In this document: positions 50,699 through 63,000 of the stretch, piece after piece
Position numbering within the stretch: the stretch's first letter is position 1
How the letters are laid out: every line of letters starts with the position of its first letter
Assembly: GCA_007844125.1 (NCBI GenBank)
Contig: CM017564.1
Coordinates: forward strand, 18,406,290 to 18,470,289
Direction: 5' to 3'
DNA from: Sinonovacula constricta
Lineage: Eukaryota > Mollusca > Bivalvia > Cardiida > Solecurtidae
DNA: 64,000 bases
The notes under the pieces: generated by a model
Databases searched by the model: none
What the model was told of the DNA's origin: nothing
Seen by the model: the letters and a program-made list of their open reading frames with translations, nothing else
Position numbers and translations under genes: made by a program

Positions 50699-53096
50699 TT
50701 AGTGGCTGGCCGCTTTTCGTTGTACAATCAATTGTTTGCATTCTTTGTCAAGCTTTTTCACCTGCAGAAAGTTTCTATAGTCACTACTTGCAGTTTTCAT
50801 GTTCTGCACAAGCCCAGCCTGAATTGGGCTGTACAACACATCAGCTCTTTCAAAGTATTTAACAGCTGAGAGACCCGACGCTTTCAGGTGATACTTTGTT
50901 GTCTGAATGGCAGACAGTGTTGTTGTGTCCATTGAGCCAGATCGAACATCACAGACATCACCCATCGAATTAAACACACCTTCAATCATGGGTCCATGGA
51001 AGCAGGTGAGGCAGACCAGTGCTACCTTTCCAAGCATCGGGTATGTCTTCTCCCCACCATCTATCAATCCGCGTTGCTTCTACGTATTCAGGCATGGTTG
51101 GATCTGAGATGTGTCGATGCACCTCTCTGTCATACACTGCCCTTTCATCCATCTCAAGGACATTTTTCATTGTGTTGGGCAACTCCTTCAGTTACCCCAA
51201 GGTCATGGAATGACCTTGAGCTGCAGGATCCAATGCACTGGCATGCTACATAGGCAATCTTCAGTTGGCCTAGGACAATCTTCACATCTGTCAGTGTTGT
51301 TGCTTTACCTCCTTTAGAAGTGCACTATTGCCAACAAACATCATTTTGGGGGAGAGGTGAAGGTGGGCATCATTGACCTTCAAGCTCTTTATTTGTTTGA
51401 CTGTTTTTTGGCATTGCTTCAGGCTTGATAAACAGGCCAAGGTAGCACTTTATCAGTTCCACTTGCTGGTCATTCAACAGGTGAATGTGAGGCTCTTTCC
51501 TCTGGAAGACCATGACACTCCTTCAGTTGATGAAGGACTCAAATATAGATTGAAAGCAGTAATCTAGTTCGCAGTCTTCCTTGGAACAATCGATCGATTA
51601 CTCTCGCCTTTCTCTCCTTCCCATCAACTGTCATGATTTTTTTTTCAGGTTGGAGTCTATGTCGTCAAGACTTTTTCGTGTTGATTCTGACAAATCCTTC
51701 TTGTTTATGATGTGCTGTCTATATCAGTCAAACTTTAATCTATCTTCTCCTTTGGCAAACGACACATAGAAGACAGTGAAAGCATCCATCAGACGATAAG
51801 TGTCTGCTGCTAGATTATAGGCAGAGAGAAATCTGTGGTTCAGGAACCGCTCAGGCATGGTGAACTTAATGCCTAATATGTCACATATCTCGGCCAATTT
51901 CTCTCTAAGATCTGTTGACCAGTGAAAGTCTAAATGTATGTCTTTGAACAGACGTTCTTACCAATTTTCAAATGGCTTGCAAAAGGCTTTTGCAGCATTG
52001 TGTGGATGGTGCACAGAATCCTCATCAATATCTAAGAGATGAGGGGCCTTGAATGATCTGAGCAGTGTCTCAACGCCTGCTTTCGCTCCACGCATGATGT
52101 TACAAGAGTCCATACGTACTGACATCAGATTTTTCCATGGCAGTGCATATTTAGTGAATATAGCAACTAATTCATTGTAGATTGACTGGGCATCTGCCCT
52201 TACAACTTCAAATGAGTCCAAGTGTTCAATAACCACTTCATTCCTTTCACCATCAAAGTAGCTCATTAACACAGCTAGCACCTTCTTTTGACTTTTTGTC
52301 GTACTTTCATCAACATTCAAAGAGGACATGTTCTCCTTCAAACGTTCTGCCAAGGTATTTGTAAATGTTTTAGACACACCATTCACCATCTTGTATGAAG
52401 CTGCCTGTCGGTTCAATTTCATCTCACCAAGTGCCTTTATATCTTGTGCTCCCGCTCCCATGAGTTCTAATAGGCCAGATGTAACTGTAAATGGCAAGTC
52501 ATTTTCGGCAACAAAACCTAGCACCATGGCCTCCAACTGGGATGCACGCTGGTTAACTGGGACAACAGGTCGAACAGATTCTTCTGGTTGCTTAGTCCCC
52601 AGGAGATATCCTAAAAACAAAACAAAAAAACAAATAAATAATTTATCTGCTTTTAAAGAATGTTTACAAAGTGTGAATAATTGTCAGCCTACAAAATGTC
52701 ATACTTATAACATATCATTTCAAAAAAGGACTTTCTAATATAACAATGGGCATGGTAGGTATACAAGACTAGTAGTGTGTGTGTTATTTAAAAATGTTTT
52801 AATTATAATTAGTGTATGAACATTATTGAATTCTTACCTCCAATATTGTAGTTGGTCTGTATATTGCGTTTTGTAGCTTGGTGTGGGGGGCTATCAACAT
52901 GCTTGTACAGGGAATTTTTGCCGCTGGACCCATATTTGGTCTGCTTTCGGCAGACAGAACACCAGGCAGTGCCATCCTCTTTTGAGATACACTCTTGAAG
53001 AGGTGTGTTGGTGATCCAATCCCACCTCCATTTAATTTTGGCAGTCACATCAATCCTGGAGACATCTCCGAGGTGGTCAAAAAGCTCCAATGCCAT
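50699..53096 (-). pseudogene. Spliced hAT-family gene with BED finger, interrupted by stops
   Basis: The ATG at 53096 lies in an exon (53102-52838) bounded by TTTTTTCAG and GAG|GTAAGAAT. It encodes a BED-type finger (KIKWRWDWITN, CSVCRKQTKYGSSGKNSLYKHVDSPPH). A phase-1 intron leads to the exon from 52610, which encodes hAT core sequence (FVAENDLPFTVTSGLLELM, NELVAIFTKYALPWKNLMSV, VHHPHNAAKAF). The same frame continues through a TAA (51960-51958) and a TGA (51726-51724), and the C-terminal part is visible at 51067-50699 (CLTCFHGPMIEGVFNSMGD, IQTTKYHLKASG). It resembles a transposase-derived gene family known from fish and invertebrates. Stops and later frameshifts make it a pseudogene, unless the sequence has errors. 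Confidence 0.75.
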
Positions 53097-53967
53097 CTTT
53101 CTCTGAAAAAACAAACATCTCAGATATATAATTGTACTTACTACAATAGTTGTTTGGTAGTCCTACTACAGACCAATACACAAGATAAAATGGGTCCTCC
53201 TAAAAAATCCAAATTTGGGCATATGTTGCTTTCATATATGACATTTTTCTATGTACATTTGTTTTATCACCTAATGCTGCTGGGCTCATAGATTCGGGAC
53301 AAATATTTACAAACATTTCAATTTAAATCAGACCAGTCCCAGTCAGCATAAGGTACATGGAAAGAAAAGCAGGGAGAATGCAGAGAAATGGAAGAGGGTG
53401 GGGTTGCATCCATGCCATTTATGCCTTTACAATCAAAATTCATTAAGTTCTAGAAAAAATTATTAATATTATTTTAAATTACCAGTATGTTTGGATGAAA
53501 ATGTGAAAGGTCAAATAGGAAGTCTTTCATGATCATGATCGTCTTTTGTAGGCATTTTAGTCATGGATACTTGTTCCTGTCTAATCCAGAAACAAAACTC
53601 TTCCGCTAAAAAGACATAATAATATAATAAACTTACCTCGTTCACAACTTATTCCATTTTTGGAAATGTTTTTCTTCGATCAGCAAATCACAAACAATCT
53701 ACTAGCTAGACGTCTGAAAAGCTGATAAAAAACAATACGCGTTTGCGGGACACTGATTGTCTATTATCGTACATTTGATATGACAAATAGATGTATTTAG
53801 ACCAATGAAAAAAGGTTCTACAAATATGTTGACAGGTTTAACATGCGGTTATTAACCAAAATATCTCCGCGATCCCGATCTCAACGGATCTGCACAAATC
53901 TCAGGATCGGTCCAGGGCGACCTAAAAATCCGGAAATCCGGTCCAGGCCGGAAAAATAGCAGGACTG
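53097..53967 (-). promoter_or_regulatory. 5' region of the hAT gene and element end
   Basis: A good splice donor (CGAG|GTAAGTTT) at about 53637 implies a non-coding first exon spliced to the ATG exon. Further right the minus strand begins CAGTCCTGCTATTTTTCCGG, then CCTGGACCGGATTTCCGG near 53967, typical of a hAT terminal repeat with subterminal palindromes. The matching left end was not found. Confidence 0.5.
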
Positions 53968-54456
53968 TACTTACTTCCAAGGCACTAAGTTTGGTGTCAC
54001 TTAATAATTTGAACATAGATTGATCTAGTTTGTTATCTTGGAACCTTTGATAAAGAGTTCACAGGCCAATTTGCTGCAGCGCAGACTTCAAACTGTCATC
54101 AGACATGTTGGTCACGTGATATGAATTGGTCAAACGCTGCATTGATATAGAGTGGACGGTGTAGAAGTTAAAATCTTAAAACCCGTTAATTTAAAGACGT
54201 ATTTTTCCGGAATGTACCGAAGAAGCACCATCATCACATTAAAAAACCCACAGCATATCGTATCATTTGCTCCTCGAATGTATAAACTCGGTGAAGTAAC
54301 CCACCTAATCAAATTAGTTTGTTGATACGTCTTAAAATATGTCATTTGAATGACCGCATTATTGACATTCTCGACCAAATATAAACTACAAATGACCATA
54401 TAAGATAATATTTCGTGTTAATATATTAGTCAATGTTCTTTTCATTACTTAGTTTG
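53968..54456. other. Unassigned DNA before the third LTR element
   Basis: No repeat family recognised. An 89-codon minus-strand frame (54130-54399) lacks any supporting feature. Confidence 0.4.
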
Positions 54457-54583
54457 TGTAAAATCAACAACACGAGACGAAGCTGACATGTTTAATCAAG
54501 TGACGTCATAGCCGCTTACAACATGTATAAATGATAATTCAACAGTAATGCTTATAGCAGTGATAAAAGCTAATTACATTACA
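54457..54583 (-). repeat. 3' LTR (127 bp) of the short-LTR gypsy
   Basis: In coding direction TGTAATGTAATTAGC ... GTTGATTTTACA. The adjoining 54584-54597 reads GAAAGAAATAGAGA on the minus strand, a polypurine tract. 54598-55116 is untranslated sequence with no gene. Confidence 0.9.
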
Positions 54584-55116
54584 TCTCTATTTCTTTCAAG
54601 CAGAATGCCGTGACTAAAATAAGATAAATACACAAGAATAGAAATATGACTTGTTTGATTTGAATTACAAATATGTTTGACTAGATTTGAAATAAAATGA
54701 TAAACATTATCATTATGAAAGTCTCTGACATGCAGCTTAAATATTTAAACTGTCACTGTTAAATCTGCTTAGATTTACAATGTTTAAACTTTAAGTGTTC
54801 ATAAACAAAGGAAATAACCAGGTTTTGACCAATGTTCTTTCAAGTGGTATATGATTGTAACAGTGCTATTTTAGTCATTTGTGGAATAAGCAAACTTAAG
54901 CCTCTTTTAAACTAAGTAACTAATATTAAGAAATAAAGGAACTATATGTTCCTTGAGTCACAATGGGGATTATTATGCCCCTTACACTATGTGACTTAAA
55001 CGTGTACGTATGAGCCCGAACAATTGATACCGATAAAGTTTGAGAGTCATTGTGTTTCGAATCTCTAATGTGTTACTGATGCTGGCACTTATCAGTTTAT
55101 GAGTTTATTAATAGTT

Positions 55117-55836
55117 TTAAAGATTGAGTTTATCGGGTTTAACCACTGATCTTCCTGAACGCGTAACATATGGTTCTGCCTCACTCTGCACAGGTTTTGC
55201 GCGCATCGGAGACACAGATCTGTCACTGTTTGGGAGCGCGGATTTATCAACTTCAGGAAATACAGGATTTGGAGCGGTATCTGGAACAGTCTCTGTAAAC
55301 TCTTCTGGAACATATGCTCTGTTCGCTTGCTCGGACGCGACTCTTATATGTTTCCTATTACGGCGGTACATGCGATTACCACTACGAACGAGATACGAAC
55401 GCGGTTTGTCGTACTTGGAAACGACTACTCCCGGTGCCCAGGGCTTGTTCCCGTTGGTTATTCTCATGTCGGTTCCGTTTGGCAGCGGACGTAGGTCTTT
55501 TACACCTCTCCTGCGGTCATAATAGAACGTTTGCGTTTGTTTTTGAGAATCGAAATGTTCTGTAACAACTTTCGGACTTTGAGTACGCGGTTTGAGTAGT
55601 TCACACGAGCTTGGTAGGATATTACTTGGTCTACGACCCATGAGAAGCTTAGCTGGTGACAGGTTTATTTCTGGTAGTGGTGTTGTGCGATAGTCGAGTA
55701 ACCCCAGGTGTTTGTCTTCAGTCTTCTTCCACAACTTTTTAACAGTTTGAATTGCTCTTTCTGCTTCACCATTTGAGCTTTGAAAATGAGGGCTGGACGT
55801 CTCATGCTGAATTCCATATGATTCACAGAACTCCAT
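55117..55836 (-). pseudogene. pol: Integrase C-terminal part
   Basis: 240 codons beginning MEFCESYGIQHETSSPHFQS. It carries the third catalytic Glu (SNGEAERAIQTVKK), followed by the core end and a C-terminal tail (WAPGVVVSKYDKPRSYLVR). The segment that should carry the second Asp (the DNG motif) is absent at the junction with the upstream frame near 55830, so the enzyme cannot be functional as sequenced. Confidence 0.85.
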
Positions 55837-57133
55837 GGCCCGAGAAAACCCTCTTTAATGCATCAACTACTGTTGTGAGTGTTTCCTGGGATATTTCTAC
55901 CACATCTATGTATTTTGAATAGTAGTCCACCAGCAGCACATACTTTTTCGACTCAAAATCGAACAAATCACATCCAACCATAATGTACGGAAGATCTAGC
56001 GTCTTGGTTGGTTTTAACGGTTGCGATGTTTGCTGATTTTGGTGTTCCGCGCATTTTGTACAGTCTTTCACTGTTAACTCAATGTCAGAGTTCATACCCG
56101 GCCAAAACATGACCTCTCTGGCCCTTTGTTTGCATTTAACAATACCAAGATGAGATGTGTGAACCAATTTCAACATGTGTGCGCGCAGACTGGGCGGTAT
56201 CACGATTCTAAGACCTTTGTAAATTACTCCATAGGAAATCGATAGTTTGTTGCGTGAATCCCAATACTGGCGGACTTCAATTGGCGTCTCATTTCTGGTG
56301 TCTGGCCAACCACTCATTATTACGTCGTGTAACGTTGCCAGTTCTGATTGAGTGGCCATTTGGATCTCCAAGTATCGCTGCTGACTTACTGAGATCATAT
56401 AAATTGATTCGTCTGGAAAACTGTCCGTTTCCAGGCTGCTGCTTGAATGTGGTATGAATGCTCGCGAAAGTGTGTCGGATATGTACATTTCTTTACCTTT
56501 CCTGTATTTCACTTTAAAGTCATACCATTGTAATTTCACGATCATCTTCTGCAGTCTCATTGGTGCAGACAATAGCGGTTTGGTGAATATCTGCTCAAGT
56601 GGTTTATGGTCATTAAAAACAGTTACTTCCTTCCCAAACACGTAGCAGTGGAACTTGTTGAAACTGTATACAATTGATAGCATTTCTTTTTCTAGCTGGG
56701 CATAGCGTTTTTCAGTCTCGGTTAAAGCACGGGATGCGTAGGCAATTACTCTACCATTTTGCAATAACACAGCACCGAGTCCATCCTTGCTTGCATCACA
56801 CTCTATTTCAATGTCTTTGTTTACGTCGTAGTAAGCAAGTACAGGAGGAGTGCTGCACAGTTCTTTCAGCTCCTTGAAACTTTGTTCTTGTTTATGGTTC
56901 CACTTGAAAGGTATATCTGCTTTCAATAACACTCTGAGAGGGGCATCTACCTGACTGAGGTTTGGAATGAATTTAACCAGGTACTGTACCAGTCCTAAAA
57001 GTCTTCTCACGCCCTCTTTATCTTGTGGAGCTGGCATTTCTACAATTGCTTGTACCTTTCTTGGGCAGCTTGCAAACCATTTGCTGTTAAGATATGCCCC
57101 ATGTATGGTACGCGTTGTTGCCGAATCAAGCAC
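55823..57133 (-). pseudogene. pol: RT end, RNase H and integrase front
   Basis: RT connection (KEGVRRLLGLVQYLVKFIPN), RNase H (EIECDASKDGLGAVLLQ, VFNDHKPLEQIF), integrase zinc finger (HTSHLGIVKCKQRAREVMFW ... CTKCAEHQ) and first catalytic Asp (MVGCDLFDFESKKYVLLVD). Separated from the RT frame by an indel near 57060-57130 and from the following part by the deletion near 55830. Confidence 0.85.
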
Positions 57134-57993
57134 TTGTCATAGTTCAACTTCAGGTTATATTCCGTGGCACGTCCTATGACCTGTCGTAGTATTGCATCAT
57201 GATGTACAATGTCGTCACCCGCAATGAGAATGTCATCAATGCTTGCGTATGCGCCATCAATACCCTTTAGCATCTCGTCCATGATGCGTTGGTAGATTTC
57301 TGGTGCAGATTTTATACCGAATGGTAAGCGGAGCCACCGGTATCTTCCCAGTGGTGTGTTGAACGTAGTCAAATATGATGATTTCGTGTCCAGTTCTATT
57401 TGTAAGAACCCTGATTTAGCATCGAGCACTGAGAATACTTTAGCTTTGGGAATATCTGAGATAACGTCATCAATGTTTCTCATAGGGTGGTGTTCCCTCT
57501 TAATGGACTTGTTGAGGTCCTTTGGATCCACACATATACGAATCTTGTCATTTTTGAGTGACACGACCATTGAACTAACCCACTTAGTTGGTTCTTGCAC
57601 TGGTGTAATATAACCGTTTTCTTCCATTTCGCGAAGCTTTCCTATGACACGCGGTTTCAACGATGCCTCAACTTTCCGGGGTGGATGAATAACACCTTCT
57701 GCATCATCTTCTAAATTAATACTGTATTTGCCCGGCAATGTACCTGTTGTTTTCAGTAGATCTGGAAAGTCACGGGACAATTCTACTTTGGATGACAGTT
57801 CAACACTATTGACACGTTGTAACAGACCCAAGCTTTCAGCAATGTCACCGCTGATAATGTTCTCTTGGCACAAGTCTACAACTTCAAATCTAACACTGAT
57901 TTGTTTGTCTTTATAAGTCACAGGTACAAAAATCGTTCCCACAGGTTTTATCTTATGATTTGTGTAGGACTTCAATGTTTTGAAGCATGACAA
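57040..57993 (-). pseudogene. pol: Protease end and reverse transcriptase
   Basis: 317 codons with KWVSSMVVSLKNDKIRICVD (RT motif 1), KVFSVLDAKSGFLQIELD, LRLPFGIKSAPEIYQ and the catalytic ASIDDILIAG. The residue before the DD pair is I with S in place of the more usual aromatic or V context. The frame differs from the protease frame upstream (break near 57985). Confidence 0.85.
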
Positions 57994-58322
57994 AGCCTGA
58001 CATTGTCCTGCAATTTCTCATATTCGGATTTCACTAGAATGTTACATTTAGCTCCTGTGTCAATGCGAAATTTCAACTGTTTTTCATGCACTTTCAGTTG
58101 AACTAGCCACTTGTCACCAAGGTAACTGACATTGTTGCTTTCTTTGTAATCAACAGTTTCCGTAGTGTTGATATGTAACAATTCATCTTCATGGTCACTG
58201 TATTCATATTCATGATGTGCTTCACTCTGAAGTTGATTCACACTTTGGAGTCTCTTTCTACACATTTTAACCAGTGGTTTTTCTTCCTGCAATAGTTGCA
58301 GGTTGCTCCGAAAGCTGGACAC
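57972..58322 (-). CDS. Retroelement aspartic protease region
   Basis: Contains FRIDTGAKCNIL (active-site DTG) after a linker. It is in the -1 frame relative to gag and overlaps it over 58322-58238. A candidate slippery stretch G AAA AAC lies at 58283-58277, so Gag-Pol may be made by -1 frameshifting, though the heptamer is not canonical. Confidence 0.7.
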   Translation of the reverse strand: MSSFRSNLQLLQEEKPLVKMCRKRLQSVNQLQSEAHHEYEYSDHEDELLHINTTETVDYKESNNVSYLGDKWLVQLKVHEKQLKFRIDTGAKCNILVKSEYEKLQDNVRLCHASKH

Positions 58323-59046
58323 TTCCCCATGTCCTGAGTTCTACCACATTTGTTACATTTCGTTGATTTTGCACTGGAAGTGACTCTTTTATCCATTCCC
58401 TTTGGACCTTTGGGTCTCTTATTGTGATTGAAATTCTTATTTTGACCAGATTTCGCATAGCTGTTTTTCTGTTTCAATGCAAACACTTCTTCTCCTCTCA
58501 TTAATTTCATTTGTGTTTGTGACAACTCGTATTGCTGGCCTATTTCTATGGCTTTGTTAAGTGTAAGGGTCTGTCCCTGATCGAGAAGCCTTTCTTGCAC
58601 CTTTGCATGCTTGACGCCGTGAATTAACAAGTCTACCAGCATATCGTCTGAATTCTCATACTCGCAATCCATGACGAGAAGTCTTAGGTCTTTAACAAAA
58701 TTGTCAAATGTCTCACCTTCAAGCTGCTTCCTCTGGTGCGCTCTAAATCTCGACACTCTTTTATTCTGTCGTGGCCTGACATAATCCTCAAATTTCTTGA
58801 GAACAACAGCCGGATCGTCCTCTTCAGCTTCTGCACCGTCTGCCGGTACCGTGAATGTGGACGTTTTGTAGATTTCCCGTCCTTGTTGGCCAATCCACAT
58901 TCCCAGGCAACCTGCTTTATGTTTTTTATCCGTGGATGCCCGTGGTCCTTTAAATGTAAATTCCACATGCTGTTTGAATCTCTGGTACTCCTGGTACATG
59001 TCTTTGGCGCCCCAGTTAAGGCAGGCTGCTCAAAGTTCGATGCCAT
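58238..59046 (-). pseudogene. gag: Gag of the short-LTR gypsy, frame broken near its start
   Basis: Starts MASNFEQPALTGAPK at ATG 59046, then changes frame near 59010 and continues to 58238. It has a capsid-like core (VRPRQNKRVSRFRAHQR, ETFDNFVKDLRLLVMDCEY, IEIGQQYELSQ) and a Cys/His nucleocapsid motif (CNKCGRTQ ... CPAFGATCNYCRKKNHWLKC). A one-base indel separates the first 13 or so codons from the rest. Confidence 0.8.
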
Positions 59047-59209
59047 TTTGTTCCTCTCAAGGTGCGCGACCACGCCGATGTCCGGAAATAGTCAGCGAAA
59101 TAAACCAAGAAATTATGTGTCCCGCACAAATTTATGTGGTTAAAACTGACATCCGATGTTCATTACATCCACAGTTTTGGTGTTGTCACGCTGTAATGTG
59201 AGCGATGTT

Positions 59210-59227
59210 TGTCGATTTCTGACACCA
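59210..59227 (-). promoter_or_regulatory. Primer-binding site of the short-LTR gypsy
   Basis: TGGTGTCAGAAATCGACA on the minus strand begins with the TGG that pairs with tRNA CCA. It is immediately preceded by GATTTTACA, the LTR's 3' end sequence, but the LTR itself is displaced by about 145 bp. Confidence 0.75.
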
Positions 59228-59230
59228 TGT

Positions 59231-59374
59231 AAAATCGAACAAATCACATCCAACCATACTGTACGGAAGATCTGGCGTCTTGGTTGGTTTGGTTTTAACG
59301 GTTGCGATGTTTGCTGATTTTGGTGTTCCGCGCATTTTGTACAGTCTATCACTTTTAACTCAATGTCAGAGTTC
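59231..59374 (-). repeat. Displaced copy of the element's own integrase segment
   Basis: Very similar to 55953-56093 (integrase zinc-finger to first Asp region), with an extra GGTTT and a few substitutions. It is flanked on both sides by TGTAAAATC, the LTR's first bases. Confidence 0.9.
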
Positions 59375-59501
59375 TGTAAAATCAACAACACGAGACGAAG
59401 CTGACATGTTTAATCAAGTGACGTCATAGCCGCTTACAACATGTATAAATGATAATTCAACAGTAATGCTTATAGCATTGATAAAAGCTAACTACATTAC
59501 A
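59375..59501 (-). repeat. 5' LTR (127 bp) of the short-LTR gypsy
   Basis: Matches 54457-54583 except for two bases. Its outer flank GTTTG (59502-59506) is the target duplication. Confidence 0.9.
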
Positions 59502-59506
59502 GTTTG

Positions 59507-59995
59507 CATCACGTTCTTTTCATGTTCCCATACATCATTTGACAATGACATGTCATCATATAAATTTTCTATCACATTTTATCAAAAAGTGAACAACAAA
59601 ATATAACATCAGTAAAGCAAATACAGGAAAAGAAAACGTCCACATGGAATGAAACATGCATTGAGCATAATGAAACATGTACCACATCATATAAAGCTTC
59701 AACCGCATAAACAAAACAATGTACGGCATGTAATTCAAGAGCGTATGTAAAAATCACAGGACCATTTTCATTTTTATGGAATATACCTTAGCATGCACTG
59801 CATATTATAAAATATGTACAGCATATAGAGAAACTACTGCCATGTAGAATGAAACATGCACTGATTATAATGACGTATGTACCACATCATAAAACGTTTC
59901 TACCACACATATATTTAAAGATGAACTGCATGTAACTCAAAAGCGTATCACATCAAATTACACATTTTCTTTACATTGTCTAATGTAATTTCCCG
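59507..59995. repeat. Two diverged ~197-bp tandem units
   Basis: 59640-59747 and 59835-59949 share GAATGAAACATGCA, TGTACCACATCATA and GCATGTAA(T/C)TCAA(G/A)AGCGTAT. No gene. It forms the left border of the satellite. Confidence 0.6.
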
Positions 59996-60029
59996 GTGAA
60001 TGAAGTTTTAGGGTTTCTTATATGTGTTG

Positions 60030-63000
60030 TAATGTGTACACTGTGCGGGGTGTTATATGTGTACACTGTGTGTGTTGTTATATGTGTACACTGTGTGTGT
60101 TGTTATATGTGTACACTGTGTGTGTTGTTATATGTGTACACTGTTGTTTTATATGTGTACCTGTGTAGTGGTTTTATATGTGTACACTGTGTGTGTTGTT
60201 ATATGTGTACACTGTGTGTGTTGTTATATGGTGTACACTTGTGTGTTGTTAATATGTGTACAACTGTGTGTGGTTGTTATATGTGTAAACTGTATGGGTT
60301 GTTATATTGTACACTGTGTGTTGTTATATGTGTACACTGTATGTGTGGTTATATGTGTACACTGTGTGTGTTGTTATATGTGTACACTGTGTGTGTTGTT
60401 ATATGTGTACACTGTGTGTGTTGTTATTGTGTACAGCCTGGTGGTGTTTTATGGTGTACACTGTGTTGTTGTTATATGTGTACACTGTGTGGGTTGTTAT
60501 ATGTTGTACACTGTGTGTGTTGTTATATGTGTACACTGTGTGGGTTGTTATATGTGTACACTGTGTGTGTGTTATATGTGTACACTGTGTGGGTTGTTAT
60601 ATGTGTACACTGTGTGTTGTTATATGTGTACACTGTGTGTGTTGTTATATGTGTACACTGTGTGTGTTGTTATATGTGTACACTGTGTGTTGTTATATGT
60701 GTACACTGTGTGTGTTGTTATATGTGTACACTGTTGTGTTGTTTATGTGTACACTGTGTGTTGTTATATGTGTACACTGTGTGTGTTGTTATATGTGTAC
60801 ACTGTGTGGTTGTTATATGTGTACACTGTGTGTGTTGTTATATGTGTACACTGTGTGTGTTGTTATATGTGTACACTGTGTGTTGTTATATGTGTACACT
60901 TGTTGTTGTGTATATGTGTACACTGTGTGGTTGTTATATGTGTACACTGTGTGTGTTGTTATATGTGTACACTGTGTGTGTTGTTATATGTGTACACTGT
61001 GTGTGTTATATGTGTACACTGTGTGTGTTGTTATATGTGTACACTGTATGGTTGTTATATGTGTACACTGTATGTGTTGTTATATGTGTACACTGTGTGT
61101 TTGTTATATGTGTACACTGTTGTGTTGTTATATGTGTACACTGTGGTTTGTTATATGTGTACACTGTAGTGTTGTTATATGTGTACACTGTATGTGTTGT
61201 TATATGTGTACACTGTATGTGTTGTTATATGTGTACACTGTATGTGTTGTTTATGTGTACACTGTGTGTGTTGTTATATGTGTACACTGTATGTGTTGTT
61301 ATATGTGTACACTGTGGTGTTGTTATATGTGTACACTGTGTGTTGTTATATGTGTACACTGTATGTGTTGTTATGTGTACACTGTGTGTGTTGTTATATG
61401 TGTACACTGTGTGTGTTGTTATATGTGTACACTGTGTGTTGTTATATGTGTACACTGTATGGGTTGTTTATGTGTACACTGTGTGTGGTTATATGTGTAC
61501 ACTGTGTGTGTTTTATGTGTACACTGTATGGTTGTTATATGTGTACACTGTATGTGTTGTTATATGTGTACACTGTGTTTGTTATATGTGTACACTGTAT
61601 GTGTTGTTATATGTGTACACTGTGTGTGTTGTTATATGTGTACACTGTGTGTTGTTATATGTGTACACTGTATGGTTGTTATATGTGTACACTGTGTGTT
61701 GTTATATGTGTACACTGTATGGTTGTTATATGTGTACACTGTGTGTGTTGTTATATGTGTACACTGTGTGTGTTGTTATGTGTACACTGTATGGTTGTTA
61801 TATGTGTACACTGTGTGTTGTTATATGTGTACACTGTATGGTTGTTATATGTGTACACTGTATGTGTTGTTATATGTGTACACTGTGTGTGGTTGTTATA
61901 TGTGTACACTGTATGTGGTTGTTATATGTGTACACTGTGTGTTGTTATATGTGTACACTGTATGGGTTGTTATATGTGTACACTGTATGGGTTGTTATAT
62001 GTGTACACTGTGTGTGGTTGTTATATGTGTACACTGTATGGTTGTTATATGTGTACACTGTATGGGTTGTTATATGTGTACACTGTGTGGGTTGTTATAT
62101 GTGTACACTGTGTGTGTTGTTATATGTGTACACTGTGCGGGTCGTTATATGTGTACACTGTATGGGTTGTTATATGTGTACACTGTATGTGTTGTTATAT
62201 GTGTACACTGTATGGGTTGTTATATGTGTACACTGTGTGGGTTGTTATAAGTGTACACAGTGTGGGTTGTTATATGTGTACACTGTATGGGTTGTTATAT
62301 GTGTACACTGTGTGGGTTGTTATATGTGTACACTGTGTGTGTTGTTATAAGTGTAAACTGTGTGTGTTGTTATATGTGTACACTGTGTGCTGTTTTATGT
62401 GTACACTGTGTGTGTTGTTATATGTGTACACTGTGTGTGTTGTTATATGTGTACACTGTGTGTGTTGTTATATGTGTACACTGTGTGTGTTGTTATATGT
62501 GTACACTGTGTGTGTTGTTATATGTGTACACTGTGTGTGTTGTTATATATGTACACTGTATGGGTTGTTATATGTGTACACTGTGTGTGTTGTTATATGT
62601 GTACACTGTATGGGTTGTTATATGTGTACACTTGTGTGTGTTGTTATATGTGTAAACTGTATGGGTTGTTATATGTGTACACTGTATGGGTTGTTATATG
62701 TGTACACTGTATGGGATGTTATATGTGTACACTGTATCGGTTGTTATATGTGTACACTGTGTGTGTTGTTCTATGTGTACACTGTGTGTGTTGTTATATG
62801 TGTACACTGTATGGGTTGTTATATGTGTACACTGTATGTGTTGTTATATGTGTAAACTGTATGGGTTGTTATATATGTACACTGTATGGGTTGTTATATG
62901 TGTACACTGTGTGTGTTGTTATATGTGTACACTGTGTGTGTTGTTATATGTGTACACTGTATGGGTTGTTATATGTGTACACTGTATGGGTTGTTATATG

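Larger units (their letters stand above)
54457..59501 (-). mobile_element. Ty3/gypsy retrotransposon with short LTRs, damaged
   Basis: Bounded by 127-bp LTRs (TG...CA) with two differences, and a 5-base target duplication GTTTG (54452-54456 and 59502-59506). Coding is on the minus strand: gag, protease, RT, RNase H, integrase. A purine tract abuts the 3' LTR and a TGGTGTCAGAAATCG primer-binding site precedes gag. It is disabled by at least three frame changes and one deletion in integrase, and has a foreign pol piece between LTR and primer-binding site. Confidence 0.95.

Noticed and set aside
50575..51317. Several plus-strand frames of 60-95 codons
   Set aside because: Opposite the hAT C-terminal part on the minus strand and without features.
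61006..61455. Minus-strand Thr/His-rich frames in the satellite
   Set aside because: Reverse reading of the same repeat; no independent support.
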